Part shown: positions 26,926 to 39,533 of the stretch, piece by piece
Position numbering within the stretch: the stretch's first letter is position 1
Layout: every line of letters starts with the position of its first letter
Origin: Geosiphon pyriformis
Lineage: Eukaryota; Glomeromycota; Glomeromycetes; Archaeosporales; Geosiphonaceae
Length of the DNA: 64,000 bases
Direction: 5' to 3'
Assembly: GCA_016748015.1 (NCBI GenBank)
Contig: JAAOMT010000630.1
Location: 181,357-245,356, forward strand
The notes under the pieces: generated by a model
What the model was told of the DNA's origin: nothing
Database searches by the model: none
Seen by the model: the letters and a program-made list of their open reading frames with translations, nothing else
Position numbers and translations under genes: made by a program

Positions 26926-29900
26926 TTTTTTAGTTTTTTAAGTTATTTTTGTTGTTGTAATTTTAATTGTTTTATGTTAATTTAAAATAATTTTTCAATA
27001 ACAACATAATAATTTTTAGTGGTAAGAATTAAGTTGAATTTCAGAAATGAATGTTCAATTATTTTTATAAAATTTGAAATTATTTGGAATAACTCTTGTT
27101 AAAAAATATTATTGTAAATAATTTCAATTTAAATAATTATTTAATATAATAAGATAATTATTTAAATTATAAAAAGTAATATTGAATTTTTTGATTCTTT
27201 TTAGCAAATAAATATTTGGAATAGAAATTTTATGTTTTTTGCAAATTTGTTTATTTAATTTAAAAATTTGTTGGGTAATAATAAATGTTGGGCAAATATA
27301 TGTTTTATGAATTTTTCCAAAAAATAAAATAGTAATTGTTTTTGATAACTTAAGAATTTGATGAGATTTATTTTGTATATTAAAAACTACATTTACTGAA
27401 ATTATAAATTGTCTAATTAAATCAAAATTTTGAATTTTTTTTTTACTTTTACTGAGTTTTTTTCAATTTTTAACTAATTGCAGATCCAAAATATTAATTA
27501 AAATAAGTAAATAGCTTAGGCAATTTTTTTAGCATGTTTAATTGTAAAAAAAATTTTGGTTTTATTTTAGATTATTATTGTAATATTTTTTATATCAATA
27601 ATTTTTTTTCTAATATTGATTCTTTTACTTGCAAGTAATAATTAAAAAACAATTTGTATTATTGCTTCTAATAGCAATTTTAAGATTAATTTTGATTAAA
27701 AAATTTGGTTGTAATGTTAAAGTGTCTTTTTTTGAATATTGTAGATTATATCTAACATCAATTTTATGAGTTTTTTTGGCTTAATTTCTTGTTTATTGTT
27801 GTCAAAGTATTTAAAAAATAAAGCAGATTGATTTTTAATAAAACAGATTGGAATTGTTAAAACTTTTTTTTTCAATTTTTCCAAATTCAATTTTTTTTTA
27901 ATTATCTTTTATAAATAATAGTATACTGAAAGCATAGTATTTAAACATTATATATTATTACAAAACATAATGTATTCTTTATAAAGCTGAATATTTATTT
28001 GTTTAATCATTAAATTTGGATTTTTTTGAAGAGTAAGCATGACTAAAAGTTAGATAGTAAAGTTTTACTTTATTTTTATAATTAAATCTGGCTAATTTTA
28101 TTATGTATTTAATGTATTTTACTTCTTTTATTTGATGAATATTTTTTTTGTTTTTCTATTAATTAGAATTATAGTTAGTTTATAAATTATTTTGGCATTA
28201 TATAGTTAATAATAAAGTTTTTTAAAAGCACTATTATAGACTGTAGTGAATGATGTTTTTTTTTACTTTCTTAGAAATAAAAAGTACATATTGACAGATT
28301 TAATTATAGACTTTTTTTTTATTGCAATATTAATTTAGTTGTATTCTTTTGGTAGTAATTTTTTATATGTAAAACAGAATATGTTGTTTTATTTTTTACT
28401 TTATTTTGAACTGTTTAATTGTTTTTGGTAACAGATTTTATAATAGTAACAAATAAGAGTTTTATATTTTTTTTTGGTAATATGTAAACTTTTATAAATA
28501 AAAGCTTTTTGTTATAATTTTTGCATTTGAGTAGAATATAAAGTGGTTGTTTTTTTGGTTTTGGTTTTGAGTATAAAATATATTAACTATTAACTAATTT
28601 ATTTATGAAAATAGACTATTAACTAATTTTTTTAGATTATAATAATATTGATTATAATATAGATGTTTTGAATAATTGCTTAGTTTTTTCAGCCTAATTA
28701 GACCAAAAGTTAAGTGTCATATAAGTTTTAATTATTGGTTTTTTTTTCTCTTTAAATTTAAAAACTAGAACTTTTTTAAATTATTTATTAAAAGTATTAT
28801 AAGTAACAAGTACTTTAGTGAATTAATTTTAATAAAAAATTTCTAATTCTTGGGTTTTTTAATCTAAATTTGCATTGACTTTAAGAAACCAATCATTTTT
28901 AATGAGAGCTTAATATTAAGATACATTTATAACAAAAACTTTAATTAGAATAGTAATTCTATTAACTGTAAACAAAAAGTTGTCAATTTTTTCTATTAGT
29001 GTTTTTATTATACTATAAATAATAACAATAATTGTTTAAGCAGATCTGTTAATGTTTTGCTTAAATTATTGTATTAACTAATAAACAATAATGTTTTTAG
29101 CTAATTTATTATCTAAAATTAATCAAAATTTTTTTTTCAATTTTGGCTTTAATATATATTGTTATAATAACTTTTTATTCTAAAACTACTGTATTAGTAA
29201 GTAAAAAAAGTAATTTATTGGCTTTAAATTCGAATAAAAATATGTTTAAAATATTGGCATTTTTAGCAATTTTTGTTGATAAAATTGTAGTGTTGTTATA
29301 AAAAAAAATTTGTTATTGTATTATAACTTTATTTTCTAAGAGTACAATATAGTAAAAATTTTGGTCTTTTAATATTGTAAAATAACTTGATTAAGTATGA
29401 AAATGTTTGGGTGATTGTTAATTATTATTACAAAATATTAATTAATTATTGAAATCAAATCTGTTATTATTTAACTAAAAATAGTTTTATAATATAAATT
29501 GGTTGAGTTAAACCAATTGTTTTACTAATAATTAATAATTTTAGACTGGAAATTATTAATAGTATTGTTGTGGTTGTTGTAGAACAGACTAATAATATAT
29601 AGACTAAAATCTTAATAGATAATAGTAGATTATAAAATTGTTATTGTTAGAAAAAATAATGTTAATTATTTTGTTATTGTTAGTTTTTTTGCATTTTTTA
29701 GCAATTTTGTTTTCAATATTAAAAATTTTACAATAATAGCAGTTTAATTGTTGAAATTAATTGTTAAATAATAAGAAATTTTCTTAATTTTGTCATTAAA
29801 ATAGTTAATACTTTTATTGTTGGTTAACAAAATATGTTTCAACTTTTTTTGTAAGTTGATTAATTTTTTTTTTAGCTGCTAAGCTGGTTTTTTCAATTGC

Positions 29901-31156
29901 CAAATTGACAAATTTAGTATAATAGGCTTTTTTTATTGCTATTTTATAGTTTTTAGTATATTAAATAGCAGTAATTAAATTTTTTAAAACATGTAGTTAA
30001 ACTTTTTAATAAGTTTGTTTTTGAGTTCAGTAATAAATTAATCTAAAACTTAAGTATTAAAATAATAAGTATTGGTTTTCAACTGGTAGATTTTTTTAAT
30101 AAGTTTATTAAACTTTTTAATATAAATTATAACAGATTCAAATAGTTTTTGTTTAATGTTTTAAAAACAATTTTGAAAAGTAATTAAAGTATTATTATTA
30201 ATAAATTGTCTGAAAAAAGCAGTTTTAAAAGCTTGCCAATTTGCAAAAAAAATGGCCAAATTTTTAAACTATTTGTCTGCAATTCTTTTAAAAAAATAAA
30301 AAATTGCTTATAGTATTTTTTTTGCAGTCTATTCATTAGTGTTTTTTGCTTTGGTAATTTGGTTAAGCCATTTTTAAAAACTGGTTTTAGTGTTTTTTTG
30401 GAAAAATCAGGAATTTTTACAATATAAGTGATTGCTATTTTTTGTTTTTTTTATAATTGGTAATTTCTGTTTTCTTATTTTTTTTTTTCAATAAGTTTAA
30501 AAATGTTTTCTTTATTGCTAGTGTTTTTAAGTATTTGCTTTAGTTTTTTGCTAAAAAATCAAAAAAATTAGTATTAATATAGATTAGTTTTAACTATTGA
30601 ATTGGATTTTTGGTAAAGTTTTCTGGTTTTGAAAATCAATTAAGTGGTGAATTTAGTATTTGTACTTAAGCAAACAAAGCTAAAAAAAATGTAATTAAAA
30701 GTGGTAATTTAGAACCAGTTTTTTATTCAAGTGTTTACAAATATTAAAAAATTGTTTCTAGTATATTAAAAGTTGTAAAAATTGGTTGAATGGTATTTTT
30801 GTTTTTGTTGGTTGTTTTGGATTTAGACTTAAGTTCAAAAACAAATTGTGAGTCAGCAGAATATTTTTCTTTACAAAATTTAATAATATTGCAGTTAAGT
30901 TTTTTAAAATAAGTAGTGCAAATATCTACACTAATATTTTTTGAATCTTTATTTAAATAGTAAATTAAATTTTTAAGAAGATTTTGCTTGACTTCTATAA
31001 TGCTGTAATTTCCAAAAAAATAATTATTGATTTAGTTTTTGATGTATTAAAAGAGAGTGTTTTTAAAAGTTTTAATTCCATCTCAAATTCCAAATTGTTA
31101 TTTGCAATAAATATAAATTAACTAATAGTACTCTAGAGTTGTTATATCTAATGCAG
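26926..31156 (-). pseudogene. Decayed Ty3/Gypsy gag-protease-dUTPase (5' half of the dead element)
   Basis: On the - strand the sequence mirrors 32256-35844 over almost its full length. From 31140 leftwards it has gag-like fragments (for example ADSQFVFELKSKSKTTNKN near 30820-30870), a knuckle remnant CYYCK near 29730, and a dUTPase-like domain at 27403-27740. Beyond that comes a segment (HQILKLSKTITILFFGKIHK, ICKKHKISIPNIYL) I associate with AM-fungal Ty3 polyproteins. It lacks a 5' LTR, because the LTR at 31157 belongs to the opposite-strand copy. Its RT continues at 13224 after the LINE insertions. Confidence 0.7.
27403..27740 (-). pseudogene. dUTPase-like domain of the dead Ty3 element (copy 1)
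   Basis: dUTPases hydrolyse dUTP and limit uracil in newly made DNA. Read on the - strand with stops ignored, conserved blocks appear in the right order and spacing. KIDVRYNLQY matches motif 1 (D-A-x-Y-D-L). IQIVF-x-LLLASK matches the substrate-binding SRSSLASK motif. KKIIDIKNITIII matches motif 3 (G-x-IDAGYxGxI). KIQNFDLIRQF matches the glycine-rich motif 5 (RGTQGFGSTGRF-like) with nearly every Gly codon turned into Asn, Asp, Lys or Arg by G-to-A. Gly loss is the expected result of directional decay. Confidence 0.65.
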
Positions 31157-32208
31157 TATTATTAGCCAAAATTTAAGATATTATTTAGCATAAAATTATT
31201 TTTTTAATTTTTATTATTAATTAACATATATTATTATTTTAATTTATTATATATTATCTTATTAAATTATCTGAATTATAATTTAATTAATAATTTAATT
31301 TGTTTAAAACATAAATAAAACCAAATTGCAATGATTAAATTATACAATACACCAAATTATATAACATTCAGAATTTGCCAAAATATTTAGTAATTTGATA
31401 AAATATTTAACAGTTTACCAAAATAATTTATAGTTTGCAGAAATAACTTTAATTTAATAAAATATATCTTTAATTTGCCAAAATATTAGAAAAAAAAAGA
31501 GTGCTAGATTATAGAATAGTATTATAATAAGTTATATAAAAAAACTTTTTTTTTCGAGAAAATATATTTTAGCTAAAATTTATTTTAATTGATATTTTTT
31601 TTAGTATATTTTATACAAATTAATTCCAATAAAACTTACTTTGAAAAACATAAAAATTTGTAACTATTTCTATTAAAAAATTAACCATTCTATATTAGTA
31701 TTTTGAAATTGATTAGTTATCAATTACAATAACTGTTAGTAACTTTTAGATCTGAATTCAAAACAACTTTCTTAACACATTTTTTTATTTATTTTTTTAG
31801 TTTTTTAGTTTTTTTTTATATTATTGAGTAGTTTACAGTTAAAATTTTTTGTAAAAAAGTTGACTTTTATGGCAAAGTAATTACACACATTTTTAAAGAG
31901 CTTATAGATAAGATTTCTTGTAAAAAATTTAACTTTTACTATAAAGTAATTACACATATTTTTAAAGAGCTAACAAACAAAATTTTTCTGTAAAAAAATC
32001 GACTTTTATCACAAAATAACTATATAAGTAATTGGCATAAAATTGGTTATTCTATTATAAATTCAATAGTATATATAATTCAAAGTATAAAGAAATATTT
32101 TAAAAAAAATCAACTTATCAAAAATTTATTAACTTTTATTAACAGCAAAATTAACAGCAAGATAACATTAACAACATTTAGAAAAAGATAAAAAAACCTC
32201 CAATAACA
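31157..32208 (+). repeat. Decayed family-Z LTR, 5' LTR of the plus-strand Ty3 copy
   Basis: It is the reverse complement of the 10748-11729 and 8122-9098 LTRs along its whole length. It begins tattattagcc and ends cctccaataaca. A TATATAAAA box lies near 31533-31541. Directly after its right end comes TT and then TGGTGCTC, a primer-binding-site-like sequence, which sets its orientation as a + strand 5' LTR. Confidence 0.8.
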
Positions 32209-32210
32209 TT

Positions 32211-32228
32211 TGGTGCTCTTTTAGAAAT
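32211..32228 (+). promoter_or_regulatory. Primer-binding site of the plus-strand Ty3 copy
   Basis: TGGTGCTCTTTTAGAAAT begins two bases after the 5' LTR. The initial TGG complements a tRNA CCA end. The first six bases (TGGTGC) are shared with the site at 41116-41133 in the other Ty3 element. The priming tRNA could not be identified. Confidence 0.55.
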
Positions 32229-35200
32229 AATACAGTAACAACTAAATTAAAGTAGTAATTATATTAAACATAACAATTTTAGAATACTATCAGTTAATTT
32301 ACATCTATTATAAACAATAATTTGAAATTTAAAATGGAATTACAGCCTTTAAAAAACACTTTTTTAATATATTGAAAATTTAATCAATAATTATTTCTTT
32401 AAAGATTACAATATTACAAAATTTAAGCAAAACTTTTTTAAAAACCTAATTTACTATTCAAATAGAAATTCAAAAAACATTAATGCTGATAATTATGCTA
32501 TTTATTTTGAAGAACTTGATTATAATATTATTATGTTTTGTAAAAAAAAATATTTTATCAACTCACAATTTGTTTTTAAACTTGAGTCTGAATTCAAAAC
32601 AAATAATAAAAACAAAAAAAAGCACTTAATTAGTTCATACAACTTTTAATATACTAAAAACAATTTTTTAATACTTGTAAATATCTAAACAAGAAACCAA
32701 TTCTAAATTACTACTTTTAATTATATCTTTTTAAGCTTTGTTTACTTAAGCACAAATATTAAATTTACCACTTAATTAATTTTTAAAACCAGAAAACTTT
32801 ATCAAAAATTTAATTCAACAGCCAAAACTAATTTATATTAGCATTAATTTTCTTGATTTTTTAGCAAAAACCAAAACAAACATTTAAAAACACTAGCCAA
32901 TAAAGAAAATACTTCTGAACTTATTGAAAAAGAGAAAGAAAAAAATAAGAAAACAGAAACTACTAATTATAAAGAAGACAAAAAAATGGAAATCATTTAC
33001 ATTGTAAAGATTTTTGACTTTTATAAAGAAGATATTGAAACTAGCCTTTAAAAATAATTTGACCAAGTTATCAAAGCAGGAAACATTAATAAATAAACTA
33101 CAGAAAAAATTTCATGACCAATTTTTTATTTTTTTAAAAGAATTACAAGTAAATGGATTGAAAATTTGGTCATTTTTTTTAAAGATTAGCAAATTTTCAA
33201 AACTGTTTTTCTTAAATAGTTTATTAACAATAATACTTTAATTACTTTTCAGAACTGTTTTTGAAACATTAAATAAGAATTATCTAAATTTGTTATAACT
33301 TATATTAAGAAGTTTAAAAAACTTTTTAGAAAAATTTACCAACTGAAAACTAATGTTTATTATTTTAATGTTAAGTTTTAAATCAATTTATTATTAAACT
33401 TAAAAACAAATTTATCAAAAAAGTTTAATTACATGTTTTAAAAAATTTAGTTATTGTTATTTAGTATATTAAAACTATGAAATAGCAATAAAAAAAGCCA
33501 ATTATACCAAATTTGTTAACTTGACAATTGGAAAAACCAGTTTAATAGCTAAAAAAAAAATTAATTAACTTACCAAAAAAGTTAAAACACACTTTATTAA
33601 TCAACAACAAAAATATTTATCATTTTAACAACAAAACCAAGTAAATTTCTTATTATTTAACAACTTATTTTAACAACCAAACTGTTATTATTGTAAAATT
33701 CTTAAACATTAAAAACATAATTACCGAAAAATGCCAAAAAATTAACAATAACAGAATAATCAATATTATTTTTCATAATAACAGCAATTTTACAATTTTT
33801 AATTATTTACTTACTACTTATTAAAATTTTAGTCCACTTATTATCAATTTGCTCTATATCAACTACAACAATACTATTAACTATCTTTAGTTTAAAGTTA
33901 TTAATTACCAATAAAATGATTGATTTAATTTAACCAATTTATATCACAAAATTATTTTCAGTTAAACAACAACAGATTTGGTTTTAATAATTAATTAGTA
34001 CTTTATAATAACAATCAACAACCATTCAAACACTTTTATATTTAACTTAATTATCTTAAAATATTAAAAAACCAGAATTTTTATCATACTGTATTCTTAA
34101 AAAATAAAATTACAACACAATAACAAAACTCTTCCCATAATAATATTACAATTCCACCAACAAAAATTGCTAAAAATGCCAATATTTTAGACATATTTTA
34201 TTCAAATTTAAAGCCAATAAATCACTTTTTTTGCACAGCAATACAGTAATTTTAAAACAAAAAGCTATTATAGTAATATACACTAAAGTTAAAATAGAAA
34301 AAAAATGATTTAATTAATCTTAAATAGTAAATTAGCTAAAAACATTATTACTTATTAGCTGATATAACAACTCAAAAAAATTATAAACTGATCTATTTAA
34401 ACTGTAATTGTTATTGCTAATGATATAAAAAAACATTAGTAAAAAAAATTAATAATTTCTTCTTTATAATTGATAAAATTACTATTTTAATCAGTTTAAT
34501 TAGATTAAAAATACTAAACAGTTATTCAAAACATTTACATTACAACTTATATTATTATGGTTTAAAAAAATTAGCCAACAATTTACTTTTACAAATAAAC
34601 TAGTTAACAGTTAGTATGTTTTATACTTAAAATTAAAACCAAAGAAACAACCATCCTATATTTTATTTAAATACAAAAATTATAATAAAAAGCTTTTATT
34701 TATAAGAGCTTACATATTATCAAAGAAAAAATACAAAACTTGTACTTGTTATTACTGCAAAATTTGCTACTGAAAATAATTTAGCAGTCCAAAATAAAGT
34801 GAAAAATAAGACAACATATTCTGTTTTATATATAAAAAATTACTGTTTAAAAAATACAACTGAATTAATATTACAATAAAAAAAAGAGTATGCAATTAAA
34901 TCTGTTAATATATTCTTTTTATCCCTAAAAAATAAAACATAAAACATTATTTACAGTAATATATAATAGTGTATTCAATAAACTCTATTACTATTTACAT
35001 AATATTAAAATAATTTATAAACTAATAATAGTTTTAATTAATAGAGGATCTTAAAAAAAAGTTTACCAAATAAAAAAGACAGAATATATTAAATACATTA
35101 TAGAATTAGCCGAATTTAATTATGAAAATAAAGTAAAACTTTACTATCTGACTTTTAATTATGCTTATTTCTTAAAGAAAATTTAAATTTAACAACTAAA

Positions 35201-35844
35201 ACAAATAAATATTTAGCTTTATAAAAAATATATTATGCTTTATAATAATATATAGTGTTCTAAATGTTATGCTTTCAACATACTATTACTCATTACAAAT
35301 AATCAAAAAAAAATTAAATTTGAAGAAATTAAAAAAAAACCTTAACAATTTCAATTTACTTTACCAAAAATTAACTCACTTTATTTCTTAAATACTTTAA
35401 CAACAATAAACAAAGAATCAAATTAAAAAAAGTCTATAAAATTAATACTGAATATGATCTACAATATCCAGAAAAAATACTTTAATATTATATTCCAAGT
35501 TTTTAATTAAAATCAATTTCAAAATTGCTTTTAAAATTCTACCAGAAGCAATAATACAAATTGCTTCCTAATCATTATTTGTAAGCAAAAAAATTAATGT
35601 TAGAGAAAAAATCATTACTGCAAAATATATTAAAAATATTATAATAATATTTCAAAATAAAACCAAAAATTTTTTTATAATTAAACATGCTAAAAAATTG
35701 TTCAAGCTATTTATTTATTTTTAATTAATATTTTGGGTCTGAAATTAGTCAAAAATTAAGAAAAACTTAGCAAAAGTAAAAAAAAACTCAAGATTTTAAA
35801 TCAATTAAATAATTTACAATTTTAGTAAATATAACTTTTAACAT
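32229..35844 (+). pseudogene. Decayed Ty3/Gypsy gag-protease-dUTPase (plus-strand copy)
   Basis: Collinear with 31140-27420 on the opposite strand. Gag-like fragments begin near 32330; one still-open stretch, 33014-33241 (75 codons), is gag. A zinc knuckle CYYCKILKH...NY lies at about 33682-33725, with its last Cys changed to Tyr. A protease-like region is at about 34280-34640, and a dUTPase-like domain at 35431-35830. The copy ends at 35844, where an unrelated LTR-like fragment begins. RT and integrase are missing. Stops are everywhere, so no product is expected. Confidence 0.7.
35431..35830 (+). pseudogene. dUTPase-like domain of the dead Ty3 element (copy 2)
   Basis: Motif 1 is better preserved here than in the other copy (KINTEYDLQYPEK, compare D-A-x-YDL). 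IQIASQSLFVSK follows (compare SRSSLASK), then REKIITAKYIKNIIIIFQNKT (motif 3 and following), then near 35785-35820 the remnant of the glycine-rich motif 5 (TQDFKSIK, compare TQGFGSTG). Both copies keep the same order between protease and RT, which argues against chance. Frames are interrupted and the domain cannot be functional. Confidence 0.65.
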
Positions 35845-36023
35845 TATTACAAGTAATTATTTGGGATGTTGAAACAAATAACAAACTTGTAACTTGATGC
35901 TTAATAGCTGGTAATATTGGTAATTTTTAAAGGTTTTGAAGTTTGAAGATTTTGGTTAAGTCTTTTGTATAATGAACAGAAATTTAATTAATGGTTTCTT
36001 CTGTGAATTTTTTTCTTCAGCAT
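35845..36023 (+). repeat. Fragment of LTR-like family X
   Basis: It begins tattacaagtaattatttgg and matches the start of the family-X copies at 44315, 42375 (reverse) and 43062 (reverse) for about 170 bases, including the shared aataacaaact...ttggtgcttaatagctg-like part. It stops where a family-Z LTR fragment begins. Confidence 0.65.
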
Positions 36024-36498
36024 ACACTTGAAATTCCCTCAACACAACTAATGTTTTTGAAATTGATTAGCTACCAATTTCAGTAATCTGTTAGTGACTC
36101 CAGGCCTGGATAGAAAACATTTCTCTTGATAAAATTCTATTTCTTTTACATTTTTTTTTTTTTTTTTTTATTTTTTTATCATAATTATTAGGGTAGTCTA
36201 CAGACAAGATTCCTGTAGAAGAGTTGACTTTTACAGCAAAGTAACTACACATTTTTTAGTAAGCTTCCAGACAAGCAATTCCTGGGAAAGAGTTAACATT
36301 TACTACAATGTAACTACATAAAGTAACTAGCAAGGAATTGGCCATTCCACTTATAAGCCCAGCAGTTCAAATTATAGAAAATAATTTGAAGATAAATTCA
36401 GTTACTGGAGGTTCAACTACTTTCTGAAAACATAAATTCACGGCAAATCAGCATTAACAACATTCAAGAAAAGAGACCAAAAACCTCCAGTAATATCA
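36024..36498 (+). repeat. Family-Z LTR fragment truncating the Ty3 element
   Basis: It matches the reverse complement of 10748 to about 11220. It contains the characteristic ccaggcctgga, gtaactacacattt and gcccagcagttcaaatt segments and ends cctccagtaatatca. It is moderately preserved. It lies at the point where the minus-strand integrase of the element at 36499-41881 stops being readable. Confidence 0.8.
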
Positions 36499-39480
36499 GC
36501 AATGTTCTTTTTCAAGGTAGGTCAATAATAGTGAGCTAAAGTTTTCTGAATTGTTTTTATTTTTCCAAAGTGTTTAGCTAATGGGTCAGTATACATATTA
36601 TATATTACAATTTCTCTTTCTTCAAATTTGATAACTCTTTGGGGGTGGTCAGGATCTTTTCTGTTTCTTTTGTATAATTGGTTCTGGCAAATCAAATACA
36701 AATGTTCTTTTTGCTGTCAAGTGTATTCTGGTGGGTATTGTCCTTTACCCAAAAATTTCATTAAGGCAGAATAGTTGTCCAAGTCCATTATCATGTTTGT
36801 TTGTAAAAGAGTTATTAATAATTAAGTTGGTTTGGTTTGAGAGGTTGTACTATCACTGGATGGTAAGTTTAGAGAGAGTGTCAGCATTTTGATGATTTGC
36901 TTCTTTATAGTATTGAATATCATAGTCGAATTTATCCAAGTGGAGTATTTAGCAAGTTATTCATTTGTGTTCCAGCTTTTTTTTATTGTGCAGCCAAATC
37001 AAGGCTTGATAATCTGTTATCACTAAGAATTTTGCACCAAGAAAATATTGATCCCAGTAGTTAATAGCCCAAACTACTGCTAGATATTCTTGTTCAGTAA
37101 CTGAATAGTTCTTTTCTGCTGGTGTAAAAGATCTACTGGCATATGCTATAGCATGTTCTTTGCCATTTTCATCTTTCTGTAAAAGAACAGCACCAAGTCC
37201 ATAGTCAGATGTATCAGTGTAGAAAATAAAAGGTTGATCCAAATCTGGTTGCTTGAGAATTGGTTCAGTAACAAGTTTTTTCTTTAGAATTTTAAAAGCT
37301 TTTTGTTGATAAGTGTTCCAGTGATAATTGACATTTTTCTTGAATAGCTGATTAAGAGGAAAGACAATTTTGGAGAAATTCTTGATAAATTTGCGATAGT
37401 AAGAGGCCAAACCAAGGAAAAAGTGTAGTTCAAGAATATTCATTGGTTGTTTAATGTTCTGGACTTTTTTAACTTTAGCTGGGTCAGGGAAGATTCTATC
37501 TTTTATAACAAGATGACCAAGTAACTGGGTGGATTGGCATCCAAAGAAAGATTTGATTGGGTTGATCTTAAGGCCAGCATTTCTAAGCAGATCAAAAACT
37601 TTCTGTAAATATTCAAGATGTTCATTCCAGGTTTTTGAGTAAACCATTATGTCATCCAAGTAAACCAGAACAAAGTTTTCTTTTACTGATTCAAATACTT
37701 TATTCATTAGGCATTGAAAGATAAGAGGAGCATTAGTAAGACCAAAAGGCATAACTGTGAATTTATAGGTGCCATACTTGGTGATGAAAGCAGTTTTCTT
37801 TTTGCTTTCTGAATTCATCTCTACTTGCCAGAATCCAGCAGTTAAGTCAATGGTTGAGAAGAAAACAGCACTATTGAATTTATCTAGCATTGCATCAATT
37901 TTGAGAAGTGGGTACATGTTTCTTATAGTAATGGCATTTAATTGGCAGTAGTCAACACAGAAGCATAGGATTCTATCTTTCTTAGATACCACTACTATTG
38001 GGAAAGTCTATTCACTCTTGGTTTTTTGTATGAATCCAAGATCTTTCATCCGGTTTATCTCTTTTTTGATGAACTCATTATTGTGTCTATTGGATTGATA
38101 AAACTTCAAATAAATGGAATGAGTTTCTTTTGTGGTGATAGTGTGTTGTATCACATGGGTTTGTCCAAGGGTATTACTTTCTTTTGAGATAACTGGGCTA
38201 TTCCTAGCCAACAGATTTTCAATGTCCACTTTTTTTTCTTTAGGTGAAAGTTTTCTTTGTTCTACAACTAATGATTGGATTTCAGGTGGTTTATTCTCAA
38301 AGGACTTTTGTATTTCTTTAAGTTCTTCTCAAAGTATTAAGTTAATTGGTTTCCAATTTTTGTAATAGATCAGGCAAGATTTACATTCATCACTTGGTGA
38401 ATACAAAGGTTTATTACACCAGCACTATGCACAAAGACCATGCCACCAATAACTGTATTTGGCTTTCTTGTTAAGTTTTCTGTTAAAGGTTCTTCTGAGA
38501 ATATCATAGTAGGGCCAGCAGATCATCTTGTCATTCACCATGATTTCTTTTTTGTCAGCTTTAACATTGTCCAGTGGCTTGTCATTACTGATAAAAATAG
38601 TGTAGGTGAGTTTAGCAGTTTCTTCTTGTTTTTCTTGATCTTCATTATTATTGCTCTCATCATAATCTGATTCATCTGATTGTTCTTCTTTTTGGTTCTG
38701 TTGGATTACTGAAGAAGTTGTTCAATGTTAACATTTAACCACAATGGGTTTCTCACTACATCTTATGGTTAGCTTGCAAAGTTCATAGTCAAGTAGTGCT
38801 TTGGTTTTCTTAAGCCATTTATTACCAACAATGATGGTGTACTCTTTTGCTTTAGATACTTCCATATCAGTTTCAATGCTAATACTATTAATGCAGACAA
38901 AAATAGCTTTGGCTATGTCCAGACTTTTTTTCTTGTTACCATGTATATTGGTTATTGGTCTTGTGAAAGGCTTATCAATCTTTCTGCCAATTGCTTCAAA
39001 AAAATGTTTGGCAATTACACTAACAAATGATCTACTGTCTAGGATCAGATCAATAAAGTAACTAGCCACTTGGGCTTTACAAATCAGAAGGGTAATATTG
39101 CTGTTATCAGCAAGTCCAGCTTGGTGAGAGTGTTTGTTGGTCTTTGGTGTCTTTTTTTTTGAAATCAATAATTTATGAAGATTTTTTCTAAACTGTGGAT
39201 GGGTTATTAGTTGGCCAAATGTAATGTGTGCTAGGGTTTTTATGAGATTTTTAACAACAGAATAGGATCCAGATTTTTGTACTATTTTTGGGGGTTCCAA
39301 CTTTGGAAAATTCTTGAAAACTTTGGTTTTTGGTGGCTCATTGTTATTAAAAGATGATTTGAATGTTTTGTTTGGGTCCAAAACAAAATCAATCTTGGCT
39401 TTCTTCTTCTTTCTGGTTGATTCAGAAATGTTAATTGCTAGTTCATCCATATTATGGTCATTATCAGTTAGATTAAAAGC
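36499..39480 (-). pseudogene. Ty3 pol: protease, RT, RNase H, N-terminal integrase, broken
   Basis: The protease part (39450-38728) shows LILDSRSFVSVI; the catalytic DSG has become DSR by one G-to-A change. RT runs from about 38229 to 37300 with VDYCQLN, STIDLTAGFWQV, MPFGLTNAP and YLDDIMVYS (about 37651-37665, intact). RNase H follows with FYTDTSDYGLGAVL and IAYASRSFTPAEKNYSVTEQE. After a stop at 36961 the frame continues to the integrase H2C2 zinc region (LYLICQNQLYKR..., then LAKHFGKIKTIQKTLAHYYW) and ends at the family-Z junction. Another stop, TAG near 38008, replaces the Trp of the usual SPW motif. Confidence 0.9.
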
Positions 39481-39533
39481 ATAAAAGAGGTTTTCTTCTA
39501 GTTGGCTTGTACTCTCACCTTTTGGAGGTGCAC

